Source of the DNA: Actinoallomurus bryophytorum
GTDB taxonomy: Bacteria > Actinomycetota > Actinomycetes > Streptosporangiales > Streptosporangiaceae
DNA length: 64,000 nt
NCBI RefSeq assembly: GCF_006716425.1
Contig: NZ_VFOZ01000001.1
Location: 7,177,237-7,241,236, forward strand
Reading direction: 5' to 3'
Shown here: one piece after another, positions 16,090 to 24,377 of the stretch
How positions within the stretch are numbered: the stretch's first letter is position 1
How the letters are laid out: each line of letters starts with the position of its first letter
The notes under the pieces: generated by a model
Databases searched by the model: none
The model's input: only the letters and a program-made list of their open reading frames with translations
Told to the model about the DNA's origin: nothing
Program-made: the position numbers and the translations under genes

Positions 16090-16862
16090 GGGGCCACCTC
16101 GGTGGGGTTCGGCGCCGGATCGGGCGCCGCGGCGCGGGGCGACCGTCTACGCAGCAGGATGACGAACAGCAGCGACACCAGGAGAAAGGCCGGGATCAGC
16201 ACGAGCAGGGCACGGTCCGCGCCGGGCCAGTCCGCGCCGGCTCCCTCGCCCGCCCAGAACGTGCCGAAGGAGGTCAGCAGGATCCCGACCGCGAACTTCA
16301 TCGCGTTCTCCGGGACCCGCGCCAGGGGCTCCTTCAGCAGAACGCCCACCACGGTGACCGCGATGATCGCCAGTGCCGCGCCGAGGCAGGCAAGCGCGAT
16401 GTGCCCCTGGTTCGCGCCGAAGGTCACGACGATGAACGCCACCTCCAGGCCTTCGAGGAGAACGGCCTTGAACGCGAGGGCGAAGGCGTACCAGTCGGTG
16501 ACGAACGCCCGCCCGCTCCGCCCCGCGGCCCGCGCGGCCGACACCTGCCGCTCGTAGATGGCGGTCTCGTCGTGCATTGCCTTGTGCCCCGAGGCCCGCA
16601 GGATCGCCTTCCTCAGCCACTGCAGGCCGAAGACCAGCAGAAGAGTCCCGATGACCAGGCGCAGCGCGTTCAGCGGGATGTGGCCGATCGCCGGACCGAA
16701 GACCGCCACGATCGCGGCCAGTACGGCCAGCGCGACGCCGACGCCCTTCAAGGGCGACGGCCAACCACGGATCAGGCCGGTGGCGAGCACGACCGTGAGC
16801 GCCTCGACCGCCTCCACGGCACACGCCAGGAAGACCGCGAGGACCAGCAGCGTCGCGCTCAT
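16086..16862 (-). CDS. COG4280-like predicted membrane transporter
   Basis: 258 residues with six or seven membrane helices. It has two acidic intramembrane motifs, EAVEALTVVLATG near residue 20 and LEGLEVAFIVVTFGAN near 145, in an internal duplication. Such paired ExxE motifs recall metal permeases (FTR1, UPF0016), so cation transport is plausible but unproven. The protein matches my memory of the COG4280 predicted membrane proteins. The upstream region carries TACTA-N6-TAGTA (16902-16917), the same operator as at the first BlaI gene, so BlaI control is likely. Confidence 0.65.
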   Translation of the reverse strand: MSATLLVLAVFLACAVEAVEALTVVLATGLIRGWPSPLKGVGVALAVLAAIVAVFGPAIGHIPLNALRLVIGTLLLVFGLQWLRKAILRASGHKAMHDETAIYERQVSAARAAGRSGRAFVTDWYAFALAFKAVLLEGLEVAFIVVTFGANQGHIALACLGAALAIIAVTVVGVLLKEPLARVPENAMKFAVGILLTSFGTFWAGEGAGADWPGADRALLVLIPAFLLVSLLFVILLRRRSPRAAAPDPAPNPTEVAP

Positions 16863-16899
16863 GACCGCCTCCCGGCATCCGTCACCGTACTAGCCCGGT

Positions 16900-16922
16900 C
16901 GTACTACCGTGATAGTAGTACG
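16900..16922. promoter_or_regulatory. Inverted repeat, BlaI-like TACTA-N6-TAGTA
   Basis: CGTACTAC (16900-16907) and GTAGTACG (16915-16922) are perfect 8-bp arms around 7 bases. Inside lies TACTA-CCGTGA-TAGTA (16902-16917), identical in layout to the site before the BlaI gene at 219. It ends the gap between the E2 stop (16931) and the COG4280-like gene start (16862) and so overlaps that gene's promoter. Confidence 0.6.
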
Positions 16923-16930
16923 CGCGGGCC

Positions 16931-18208
16931 TCACGCCAGAATCCGCACCGGGTCCTCGAGCAGGGAGATGAAGACCTTCATCCACTCGGCGGCGATCGCG
17001 CCGTCGATCGGGCGATGGTCCACCGAGAGGGTCACGCGCATGACGGAGCCCACCTTCAGGGTGCCCTCCTTGACGACCGGCTCCTCGCGTACGGCTCCCA
17101 CGGCGAGAATCGCCGACTGCGGGGGGTTGATGATCGCCGCGAACTCCTCCGTGCCGAGCATGCCGAGGTTGGTCACGCTGAAGCTGCCGCCCTCCAGCTC
17201 CTCCTGCCGGAGACGGCCCGCCCTGGCCCGCTCGACGAAGTCCCGCACCGTCGTGGCCACCGAGGAGATCGTCAACTGCTCGGCGGACCTGAGCACCGGG
17301 GTCACGAGGCCCCGTTCGGTCGCGATCGCCACCGAGATGTCGACGGAGGAGAAGGATCGGACCGCGTCCGGTGTCCAGATCACGTTCATCGCCGGAACCA
17401 GCACGTGGGCCTGCGCGGCGGCCTTGAGAACCAGGTCGTTGAGCGAGATCCGCACCGGGCCCTCGTTCAGCCGGCGCCGCAGCTTCAGCAGTCTGCCGAC
17501 GCGTGCCGTGCCCCGCAGGTAGAAGTGCGGCGTCGTCCGCTTGCTCTCGGTGAGCCGTGACGCGACGGCCGAGCGGATCCGCGAGTGCGGCACGTCGGTG
17601 AAGGCCGGTGCAGCCGTCCTGGCCGCGGTCTTCGGGGCGTCCGCAGACTCGGCGGCCGGATCGGGACGACGGGGCGCGGCGGCCTGGGGTGAGGTGACTC
17701 GGCTGCTGATCGCCGCTTCGACGTCCCTTCGGATGATCCGGCCGTTCGGGCCGGTCCCCGAGATCGTCTCGAAGGGCAGCCCTGCCTCCTTGGCGAGCCG
17801 GCGCGCCAGAGGGCTGGAGAAGACGCGCTCACCCGAACCGTTGCCAGACGCGGCCGAGGCGACGGAAGCGGCCGCGGCGTCGGCCTCCGGCAGGTCCGGC
17901 GCCGCCGCGGGCCCGGCCGCCGGGACACCGAGCCCGGCGAGCAGCGCGTCGAGGTCGCCGGCCTTCTCCCCGGGCTCGCCGATGACCGCGATCGGGTCGC
18001 CGACCTGGACCTCGGCGCCTTCGGCCACCAGGGTCTTCAGGATGACGCCGGCCTTGTCGGCCTCGACGTCCACCACGGCCTTCTCGGTCTCGACCGTGGC
18101 GATCACATCGTCTGCGGCGTAGGCGGCGTTCTCCGCGACCGGCCAGCTCTGGAGCACGGCCTCGACCGCGTTCGCGGCCACCTCGGGCATGCGCAGGATG
18201 CTCGCCAT
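16931..18208 (-). CDS. 2-oxoacid dehydrogenase E2 (dihydrolipoamide acyltransferase)
   Basis: 425 residues in three parts: one lipoyl domain (1-75) with lipoyl Lys43 in ETEKAVVDVE; a peripheral subunit-binding domain (about 130-165, SSPLARRLAKEAGLPF, GTGPNGRIIRRDVE); and a catalytic acyltransferase domain whose active site is SVDHRPIDG near the C-terminus. It accepts the acyl group from the E1 encoded just upstream, 2 bp away. No E3 gene is in the window, so a housekeeping lipoamide dehydrogenase must serve. Acyl specificity is not readable; the local GntR control and molybdenum hydroxylase suggest a catabolic 2-oxoacid rather than pyruvate. Confidence 0.93.
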   Translation of the reverse strand: MASILRMPEVAANAVEAVLQSWPVAENAAYAADDVIATVETEKAVVDVEADKAGVILKTLVAEGAEVQVGDPIAVIGEPGEKAGDLDALLAGLGVPAAGPAAAPDLPEADAAAASVASAASGNGSGERVFSSPLARRLAKEAGLPFETISGTGPNGRIIRRDVEAAISSRVTSPQAAAPRRPDPAAESADAPKTAARTAAPAFTDVPHSRIRSAVASRLTESKRTTPHFYLRGTARVGRLLKLRRRLNEGPVRISLNDLVLKAAAQAHVLVPAMNVIWTPDAVRSFSSVDISVAIATERGLVTPVLRSAEQLTISSVATTVRDFVERARAGRLRQEELEGGSFSVTNLGMLGTEEFAAIINPPQSAILAVGAVREEPVVKEGTLKVGSVMRVTLSVDHRPIDGAIAAEWMKVFISLLEDPVRILA

Positions 18209-18210
18209 CG

Positions 18211-20391
18211 TCAGTACCTGCCCATCTCGTCCAGCTTGGCGGAGGCCTCCTCGGCACGGGCGATGGCCGCCCGTTCGAGGACCTTGCTGATGCTGGGTGA
18301 CGCCTCGCCGCCGGTCAGGCGCTGCACCGGCTGGTCCAGCCAGTCGAAGAAACGGCGCTGGATCTCATCGCTCAGCCAGCCGCCGTACGACGTGCCGAGT
18401 GCGCCCTGTTCGGCGATGAGCACGTTGTTCGTCTTCTTGATGCTCGTCCCGATGGTGTCCCAGTCGATGCTCGCCCGGTCCAGCCAGCGCAGGTCGATGA
18501 CCTCCGCGTCGACCGAGCCGAGCGACTCGACCGCCTCCAGGACGTAGCCGGTCATGGCCAGGTAGGACAGGACGGTCAGCTGGGATCCGGTACGGCGGAC
18601 GGCGGCCTTGCCCACGGGGATGCAGTAGTCGAGATCCTCCACCGGCCCCTCACCCGTCGAGGTGTAGAGGTCGACGTGCTCCAGGACGACGACCGGGTCC
18701 TCGCACCGCAGCGCGCTGTTCATCAGCCCCACGTAGTCGAACGGCGTGGACGGCGCGACGATGCGCCAGCCCGCCGAGGTGGCGAAGATCCCGGCGGGGT
18801 CCATCGAGTGCTGCGAGCCGTACCCGGTGCCCATGGCGACCTTGCTCCGGAGCACGAACGGCACGGCGCCGTCACCGCCGTACATGTGCCGGGCCTTGGC
18901 GATCTGGTTGAACAGCTGGTCGGCCGCGACCCACATGAAGTCGGCGTACATCAGCTCGACCACGGGCTTGTAGCGCCCGTCGAGCGCGATGCCGCCGCCC
19001 AGCCCCGTGAAGGCGTTCTCGCTGATCGGAGTGCCGAGGACACGGTCGGGGTGGGCGTCCTTGAGCCCCTTCGTCGCGCCGTTGGTGCCGCCGGCCAGCC
19101 GGTGCACGTCCTCGCCCATCACCACGACGGTGTCGTCGGTCTCCATCCGGCGGGCCATCACACCGGAGACGGCGTCGATGAACTTCTGCTCAGCGAGCGC
19201 GCCGGTGAACGTGTCACGGTCGGCGAGGCGTGCGCCGGAGAACTCGCCGAGGTCCCCGCGGACTCCCACGTCCACCCAGGAGGGATCGGGCCACTCGTCC
19301 GGCTTGATCCGGCGCTGGCCGGGCCTGCCGCCGGGCAGGGGCTCCAGCAGGACCTCGCCGATCGAGGCCAGGAGTCTCGTGGCGCGCTCGGTCGTCGCGT
19401 CGATCTCGTCCCGGCTCAGGATGCCGCGCCGTACGAGGTGGCCGGAGAGCTGCCTGATCGGGTCACGGTCGCGCCACTCCTTCTCCTCTTCCTTGGTGCG
19501 GTAGCCGAAGGCGCTCCCCGGAAAGGGGCCGTTCTGGTGGAAGTAGCGGTAGACGTCCGCCTCGATCACGGTGGGGCCCTTGCCGGCCCGCATGTGCGCG
19601 AGGGCCTCGTGCATGGCGAGGTGGACGGCCAGCGGGTTCATCCCGTCGACCTTCCAGCTCGCGATCCCGAAACCGGGTCCGCGCCCCGAGAGCCGTGGCT
19701 CGCCGGTGGCCTCGGTGACGACGGTCGAGACGGCGTACCGGTTGTTCTCGATGAAGAAGCACAGCGGCAGGTGCCACGCGGACGCCAGGTTCATCGTCTC
19801 GAGCGTCGAGCCGATGTTGGTCGCGCCGTCGCCGAAGTAGGTCACCGCGACCGCGTCGCCGCCGGAGTGCCGGTGCGCCCACGCGGAGCCGGCCGCGAGC
19901 GGCACGCCGCCGCCGACGATGGCGTTCGTGCCGATGGCGCCGGCCTCCTTCCACTGCAGGTGCATCGATCCGCCGCGGCCGTGGCTGAAGCCGCGGTCCA
20001 GGCCGCAGATCTCGGCCAGGCTCTTGAGCAGCACCGCGCGTACGTCGGAGGAGAACTCCCGCCGCGGGTCGATCCCCTTGGGCTCGACATGAGCGAGCAC
20101 CTTGGCCAGGAACTGATGGTGGCCGCGGTGTGACCCGTTCACCGTGTCCCTGCTCGTCAGGGGGAGGACCGAGCCGACGGCACCGCCCTCCTGCCCGATG
20201 CTCGAGTGGGCCGGTCCGTGCACCAGCCCCGCCCGCGCGAGGTCGAGGACGTACTCCTCGAAGGTCCGGATGAGGACGAGCTGGCCGAGCATGCTCGTGA
20301 GCAGGGCCGGATCGGCCGCGTCCCAGTCGGTGTCGGTGGCGACGACCTCGACCCAGGGGGCCGCGGGGTCGAGCCGATTGTGCTCAGGCAA
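18211..20391 (-). CDS. 2-oxoacid dehydrogenase E1, fused alpha and beta subunits
   Basis: 726 residues. The alpha half (about 1-360) has the thiamine pyrophosphate motif FGDGATNIGSTLE...ENNRYAV. The beta half (about 405-726) begins FIDAVSGVMARRM and has VMGEDVHRLAG, ISENAFTGLGGGIAL and the C-terminal transketolase domain (VLIAEQGALGTSYGGW). The fused form is known in a minority of these complexes. A TTG at 20391 is chosen: it has GAGGAG 9 bp upstream, and no ATG or GTG fits before the conserved region. It diverges from the VOC gene across a promoter with two TTGGATCCAA sites. Confidence 0.9.
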   Translation of the reverse strand: MPEHNRLDPAAPWVEVVATDTDWDAADPALLTSMLGQLVLIRTFEEYVLDLARAGLVHGPAHSSIGQEGGAVGSVLPLTSRDTVNGSHRGHHQFLAKVLAHVEPKGIDPRREFSSDVRAVLLKSLAEICGLDRGFSHGRGGSMHLQWKEAGAIGTNAIVGGGVPLAAGSAWAHRHSGGDAVAVTYFGDGATNIGSTLETMNLASAWHLPLCFFIENNRYAVSTVVTEATGEPRLSGRGPGFGIASWKVDGMNPLAVHLAMHEALAHMRAGKGPTVIEADVYRYFHQNGPFPGSAFGYRTKEEEKEWRDRDPIRQLSGHLVRRGILSRDEIDATTERATRLLASIGEVLLEPLPGGRPGQRRIKPDEWPDPSWVDVGVRGDLGEFSGARLADRDTFTGALAEQKFIDAVSGVMARRMETDDTVVVMGEDVHRLAGGTNGATKGLKDAHPDRVLGTPISENAFTGLGGGIALDGRYKPVVELMYADFMWVAADQLFNQIAKARHMYGGDGAVPFVLRSKVAMGTGYGSQHSMDPAGIFATSAGWRIVAPSTPFDYVGLMNSALRCEDPVVVLEHVDLYTSTGEGPVEDLDYCIPVGKAAVRRTGSQLTVLSYLAMTGYVLEAVESLGSVDAEVIDLRWLDRASIDWDTIGTSIKKTNNVLIAEQGALGTSYGGWLSDEIQRRFFDWLDQPVQRLTGGEASPSISKVLERAAIARAEEASAKLDEMGRY

Positions 20392-20435
20392 TGGGACACG
20401 CTCCTCGGGCGATCGGTCGCAGCATCCACACCGTA

Positions 20436-20508
20436 TTGGATCCAAAGATCGATGAATAGACCGATATCCGCCATAGATGGGTCCGATGTACGATGTATTG
20501 GATCCAAT
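20436..20508. promoter_or_regulatory. Paired GntR/FCD operators TTGGATCCAA
   Basis: TTGGATCCAA occurs at 20436-20445 and again within ATTGGATCCAAT at 20497-20508, 62 bp apart, about six helical turns, which suits DNA looping or double occupancy. Both are perfect palindromes. From memory, ATTGGATCCAAT is the operator of the FCD-type GntR regulator VanR of Caulobacter. The GntR gene is two genes downstream. The sites flank the divergent promoters of the E1-E2 and VOC operons. Confidence 0.75.
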
Positions 20509-20535
20509 GATGCTAGTGAGCTGAAGAGGACGCGA

Positions 20536-21039
20536 ATGAGCGGGCTTCCCGGACTGACTCGTGTGGACCACATCGGCATCACGGTGCCCGACCTGGAGGA
20601 GGCCAGGGATTTCCTGGTCGACGTGCTCGGCTGTGAGTACATGTACACGCTGGGCCCGTACCGGCACGACGACAGCGACTGGATGTCCGAGCACCTCGGC
20701 GTCGACCCGCGCGCGGTAATGCGCGAGCTGCACTTCTTCCGCTGTGGCGGGCAGGCCGTCTTCGAGGTCTTCCACTACTCCGCACCGGACCAGAGGACCG
20801 AGATGCCGAGGAACAGCGACGTCGGCGGCCACCACGTCGCGCTGTACGTCGAGGACATGGACGCCGCGGTCGCCTACCTGAAGAGCCGGGACGTCACGGT
20901 CATGGGGGACCCGACGGCGAGCAGCGGGCCGAGCGAGGGACAGCGCTGGGTGTACTTCCTCGCCCCGTGGGGCATGCAGTTCGAACTCGTGTCCTACCCG
21001 AACGGCAAGGCCTTCGACCGGCAGACCTCGATCCGGTAG
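20536..21039 (+). CDS. VOC-family (glyoxalase/dioxygenase-fold) protein
   Basis: 167 residues forming two beta-alpha-beta-beta-beta units: DHIGITVPDLEEARDFLVDVLG starts the first and HHVALYVEDMDAAVAYLKS the second. Candidate metal ligands are the His in each first strand and Glu residues in VFEVFH and QFELVSY. The family includes lyases, epimerases and extradiol dioxygenases. The ATG at 20536 is preceded by GAAGAGG. As first gene of the operon VOC-GntR-molybdenum hydroxylase it probably acts in the same catabolic route; the reaction is not predictable. Confidence 0.82.
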   Translation: MSGLPGLTRVDHIGITVPDLEEARDFLVDVLGCEYMYTLGPYRHDDSDWMSEHLGVDPRAVMRELHFFRCGGQAVFEVFHYSAPDQRTEMPRNSDVGGHHVALYVEDMDAAVAYLKSRDVTVMGDPTASSGPSEGQRWVYFLAPWGMQFELVSYPNGKAFDRQTSIR

Positions 21040-21049
21040 AGATTCACTC

Positions 21050-21754
21050 ATGCCAGGACAGACGAAGCAGACGGCCAGTGCCGACCAACACGGCGCCGAC
21101 CAGAACGGCGCGGTGAGCCAGCGCGTGGCCGGCTACCTGCGCGAGGCGATCCTCAGCGGCGAGATCGTGCCGGGGGAGCGGATCCGCCAGGAGGACGTCG
21201 CCGCGCGCTTCGGCACCAGCCGGCTCCCGGTACGCGAGGCCCTGCGCATCCTCGAGGCCGAGGGACTCACCGAGCACCACATGCACAAGGGCGCCCGCGT
21301 GCCACGGCTGGACCGGCACGAGGTCGACGTGATCTACCAGATGCGCGAGCGGCTCGAACCTCTCGCGCTGGCCGAGAGCCTGCCGCACCTGCGCGAGGAC
21401 GACCTCCGCCGGCTGGAGGAGATCCAGGCGCGGATCGAGGACGACGCGGACATCGCCGAGTTCCTCGCGCTCGACCGCGAGTTCCACCTGCTGACCTACG
21501 CCGGATGCCCCATCGACCAGCTGTCCTCGATGGTCGTCCGGATGTGGAACACCACCCAGCACTACCGCCGCACGTTCATGAACCTCACCGGTCCGTCCCG
21601 GCGGTGGGTGGTCAACGCCGAGCACCGGCTGATCCTCGACGCCGTCGAACGACGCGACGCCGTCGACGCCGAGCGCTACCTCAGCGGGCACATCCGGCGG
21701 ACCCGCATCGAGCTCTCCCGGCATCCCGAGGCGTTCGAAGGGCCATCCGCATGA
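21050..21754 (+). CDS. GntR-family regulator, FCD subfamily
   Basis: 234 residues. The N-terminal winged helix (about 20-85) has AGYLREAILSGEIVPGERIRQ and FGTSRLPVREALRILEAEGL. The FCD effector domain has the metal-binding pattern LDREFHLLTYAGCP and a later AEHR. Such repressors leave DNA when a carboxylated pathway intermediate binds. The two TTGGATCCAA palindromes upstream are its expected sites. Its TGA overlaps the next ATG (ATGA), so it is co-expressed with the hydroxylase it controls. Confidence 0.9.
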   Translation: MPGQTKQTASADQHGADQNGAVSQRVAGYLREAILSGEIVPGERIRQEDVAARFGTSRLPVREALRILEAEGLTEHHMHKGARVPRLDRHEVDVIYQMRERLEPLALAESLPHLREDDLRRLEEIQARIEDDADIAEFLALDREFHLLTYAGCPIDQLSSMVVRMWNTTQHYRRTFMNLTGPSRRWVVNAEHRLILDAVERRDAVDAERYLSGHIRRTRIELSRHPEAFEGPSA

Positions 21755-22218
21755 CACAGGTGTTCGAGCTCACCGTCAACGGCGGCCCGGTCCGGGTCGA
21801 GACCCATCCGGACACCTCGCTTCTCCACGTTCTGCGTGAGGAGCTCGGCCTCAAGGGCGCACGGTTCGGCTGCGGGGTCGGCCTGTGCGGGGCCTGCTTC
21901 GTCCGGCTGGACGGCCAGGTCGTCCCGTCCTGCGACACGCCCATCTGGTCCGCCGCGGGAAAGACCGTGGTGACCGTCGAAGGGCTGGCGCCCGGGGACG
22001 CGCTGCACCGGGTGCAGCAGGCCTTCCTCGACGAACAGGCCGCGCAGTGCGGCTACTGCATCTCCGGCATCATGGTGAGCGCGGCCGACCTGCTGGACAA
22101 GAACCCGGCGCCCGACGAGCGTGCCGTCATCGAGGCACTCGACCGCAACCTGTGCCGCTGCGGCGTCCAGCGTCGCGCCGTACGCGCCGTCCTGGCGGCG
22201 ACGGAGGTGACCGGATGA
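21751..22218 (+). CDS. [2Fe-2S] subunit of molybdenum hydroxylase
   Basis: 155 residues. A plant-type ferredoxin cluster (CGVGLCGAC with a fourth Cys in VVPSCDT) is followed by the all-helical second cluster domain (CGYCISG and LCRCG). This is the small subunit of xanthine-dehydrogenase-family enzymes that pass electrons from the molybdenum site to an outside acceptor. The family without a FAD subunit (isoquinoline or nicotinate dehydrogenase type) consists of just this and the large subunit, which overlaps it by 4 bp downstream. Confidence 0.93.
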   Translation: MTQVFELTVNGGPVRVETHPDTSLLHVLREELGLKGARFGCGVGLCGACFVRLDGQVVPSCDTPIWSAAGKTVVTVEGLAPGDALHRVQQAFLDEQAAQCGYCISGIMVSAADLLDKNPAPDERAVIEALDRNLCRCGVQRRAVRAVLAATEVTG

Positions 22219-24335
22219 CCGTCGGACAGCAGACCTACCGCCTTCCTGACGACCTGGCCGCGAACCCGGTCCTGTCCCGCTGGGTGACCGTCCACGCCGA
22301 CGGCTCCGTCGACGTACGGGTCGGCAAGGTGGAGCTCGGGCAGGGGATCCTCACCGCGCTGTCGCAGCTCGCGGCGGACGAGCTCGGCATCGACCTGGAC
22401 CGGCTCCGCATGGTGGCGGCCAACACCAGGTACGGCCCGGACGAGGGCCTGACGGCCGGGAGCCTGTCGCTGACGCGCGCCGGTCCGTCCGTACGCGCCG
22501 CGTGCGCCCAGGTACGGGCCAGGTTCGTCGCCGAGGCGGCGCGGCGCTGGGGCGTCGGCGCCGAGGAGGTCACGGTACGGCGGGGGAGCATCCGCGCCGG
22601 CGACCGCGTCACCTCCTACGGTGAGCTGGCCGGCGCCGTCGACCTCGACGTGCCCGCCGATCCCGGGATACCGCCGACCTCCGGCGACGGGCCGGTGTTC
22701 GTCGGCACGAACTCCCCCCGTCTGGACCTGCCCGACAAGATCGCCGGTCGGCCGCGGTTCATCCACGACCTGCGCCTGCCCGGACAGCTCTTCGGCAGAG
22801 TGCTCCGGCCGCCCTCTCCGGGCGCGAGCCTGCGCGAGCTCGACGCGGCCCGGCTGGAGGGCATGGACGTCGACGTGGTGCGGGACGGCTCGTTCGCCGG
22901 TGTGGTCGGTCCGGACGAGGCGGAGGTGATGCGCGCCGTCGCCGCGCTGCGGGACGCCACGGTGTGGGACGAACGCGACGGGCTGCCCGACGAGGACGAC
23001 CTGCCCGCCTTCCTGCGTACCGGCCCGCACGAGGACATCGAGGTGGTCGCGGACGAGCCGCCGGCCACCGGGCCGAGCCTGCGGGCGAGCTACAACCGGC
23101 CGTTCATCGCGCACGCGTCGATGGCGCCGAGCTGCGGCGTGGCGCGCTGGAACGAGGACGGGACCCTGTCCGTCTGGAGCCACAGCCAGGGCATACACAA
23201 CCTGAGAGCGGCCATCGCGCTCCTCCTGGAGCTGGACGAGGACCGGATCGAGGTCGAGCACGCCGAGAGCGCCGGCTGCTACGGGCACAACGCCGCCGAC
23301 GACGCGGCGTTCGACGCCGTACTGCTCGCGCGGAGCGTGCCCGGCCGTCCCGTGCACGTGCAGTGGAGCCGGCAGGACGAGCTCACCTGGTCACCATTCG
23401 GGTCGGCCATGTCCGTCGACGTGGAGGCGGCGGTCGACGAGTCCGGCGCCGTACGGTCGTGGACGTACGACGTGTGGAGCCAGGGGCACACGAGCCGCCC
23501 CGGTTACCGGGGCGTGCCCGGCCTGCTCGCGGGCGCCCACCTCGCGCGGCCCTGGCGGTACCCGGCGCCCGCGGACCCGCCCCTGGCCACAGGGGCGGGG
23601 ACGGCACGCAACGCGGTGCCGATCTACGACCTTCCGCACCGCCGGATCACCGCACACCGCGTCCTGGAGACGCCGATCCGCTCCTCGGCGGTCCGCTCGC
23701 TCGGCGCCTTCATGAACGTCTTCGCGATCGAGTCCTTCATGGACGAGCTCGCCCTGTCCGCCGGGATCGACCCGCTGGCCTACCGGCTGACGCATCTCGG
23801 CGACGCTCGCGGGCGGAAGGTCCTGGAGACGGCCGCGAAGGCGGCCGCCTGGGGCACGCCGGTGGCCGAGGGTACGGGGCGGGGGATCGGGTTCGCCCGC
23901 TACAAGGACAAGGGCGCGTACTGCGCGGTGATCGCGGACGTCGAGGCGGAACACGACGTACGTGTGCGCCGCCTGACCATCGCCGTGGACGTCGGGCTGG
24001 TCGTCAACCCCGACGGGGTGCGCAACCAGATCGAGGGCGGAGCCACCCAGGCGACGAGCTGGACACTGAAGGAGCGGGTCCGCTTCGACCGGCGCAGGAT
24101 CACCAGCGACACCTGGGAGACCTACCCGATCCTGCGCTTCAGCGAGGCGCCGGAGATCGCGGTGGAGCTCGTCGAGAACCCGGACCTGCCCTCCCTCGGA
24201 GCGGGTGAGGCGGCCCAGGGACCGACCGCCGCGGCCATCGCGAACGCCGTCACCATTGCGGTCGGCGTGCGCGTACGGGATCTTCCGCTCACCACGGACG
24301 CGATCGTCGCCGCCATCGAGTCGGCCGGGGACTGA
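22215..24335 (+). CDS. Molybdenum-binding subunit, isoquinoline/nicotinate-dehydrogenase type
   Basis: 706 residues. Two molybdopterin-binding regions with GKVELGQGILTALSQLAADEL near the N-terminus, then the typical hinge GRPRFIHDLRLPG and late motifs VVNPDGVRNQIEGG and GAGEAAQGP before the C-terminus; the final Glu region fits the proposed active-site base. There is no FAD subunit gene nearby, so electrons probably go to a cytochrome or quinone-type acceptor. It hydroxylates N-heterocycles or oxidises aldehydes with water as the oxygen source. No Tat signal is seen, so it is cytosolic. The substrate is unknown. Confidence 0.9.
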   Translation: MTVGQQTYRLPDDLAANPVLSRWVTVHADGSVDVRVGKVELGQGILTALSQLAADELGIDLDRLRMVAANTRYGPDEGLTAGSLSLTRAGPSVRAACAQVRARFVAEAARRWGVGAEEVTVRRGSIRAGDRVTSYGELAGAVDLDVPADPGIPPTSGDGPVFVGTNSPRLDLPDKIAGRPRFIHDLRLPGQLFGRVLRPPSPGASLRELDAARLEGMDVDVVRDGSFAGVVGPDEAEVMRAVAALRDATVWDERDGLPDEDDLPAFLRTGPHEDIEVVADEPPATGPSLRASYNRPFIAHASMAPSCGVARWNEDGTLSVWSHSQGIHNLRAAIALLLELDEDRIEVEHAESAGCYGHNAADDAAFDAVLLARSVPGRPVHVQWSRQDELTWSPFGSAMSVDVEAAVDESGAVRSWTYDVWSQGHTSRPGYRGVPGLLAGAHLARPWRYPAPADPPLATGAGTARNAVPIYDLPHRRITAHRVLETPIRSSAVRSLGAFMNVFAIESFMDELALSAGIDPLAYRLTHLGDARGRKVLETAAKAAAWGTPVAEGTGRGIGFARYKDKGAYCAVIADVEAEHDVRVRRLTIAVDVGLVVNPDGVRNQIEGGATQATSWTLKERVRFDRRRITSDTWETYPILRFSEAPEIAVELVENPDLPSLGAGEAAQGPTAAAIANAVTIAVGVRVRDLPLTTDAIVAAIESAGD

Positions 24336-24338
24336 GCC

Positions 24339-24366
24339 GGGGCGGCTCTCCGCGGAGAACCGCCCC
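24339..24366. terminator. Hairpin between convergent catabolic operons
   Basis: GGGGCGG...CCGCCCC (24339-24345 and 24360-24366) encloses TCTCC/GGAGA with one mismatch pair and a 2-base loop. It lies between the forward hydroxylase stop (24335) and the reverse aldehyde dehydrogenase stop (24378), so it serves both. Confidence 0.7.
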
Positions 24367-24377
24367 GTCGGGTCAGG

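Noticed and set aside
20392..21051. Extension of the E1 frame upstream to 21051
   Set aside because: It runs antisense through the VOC gene and the GntR operators; the TTG at 20391 has a good ribosome site and begins the conserved region.
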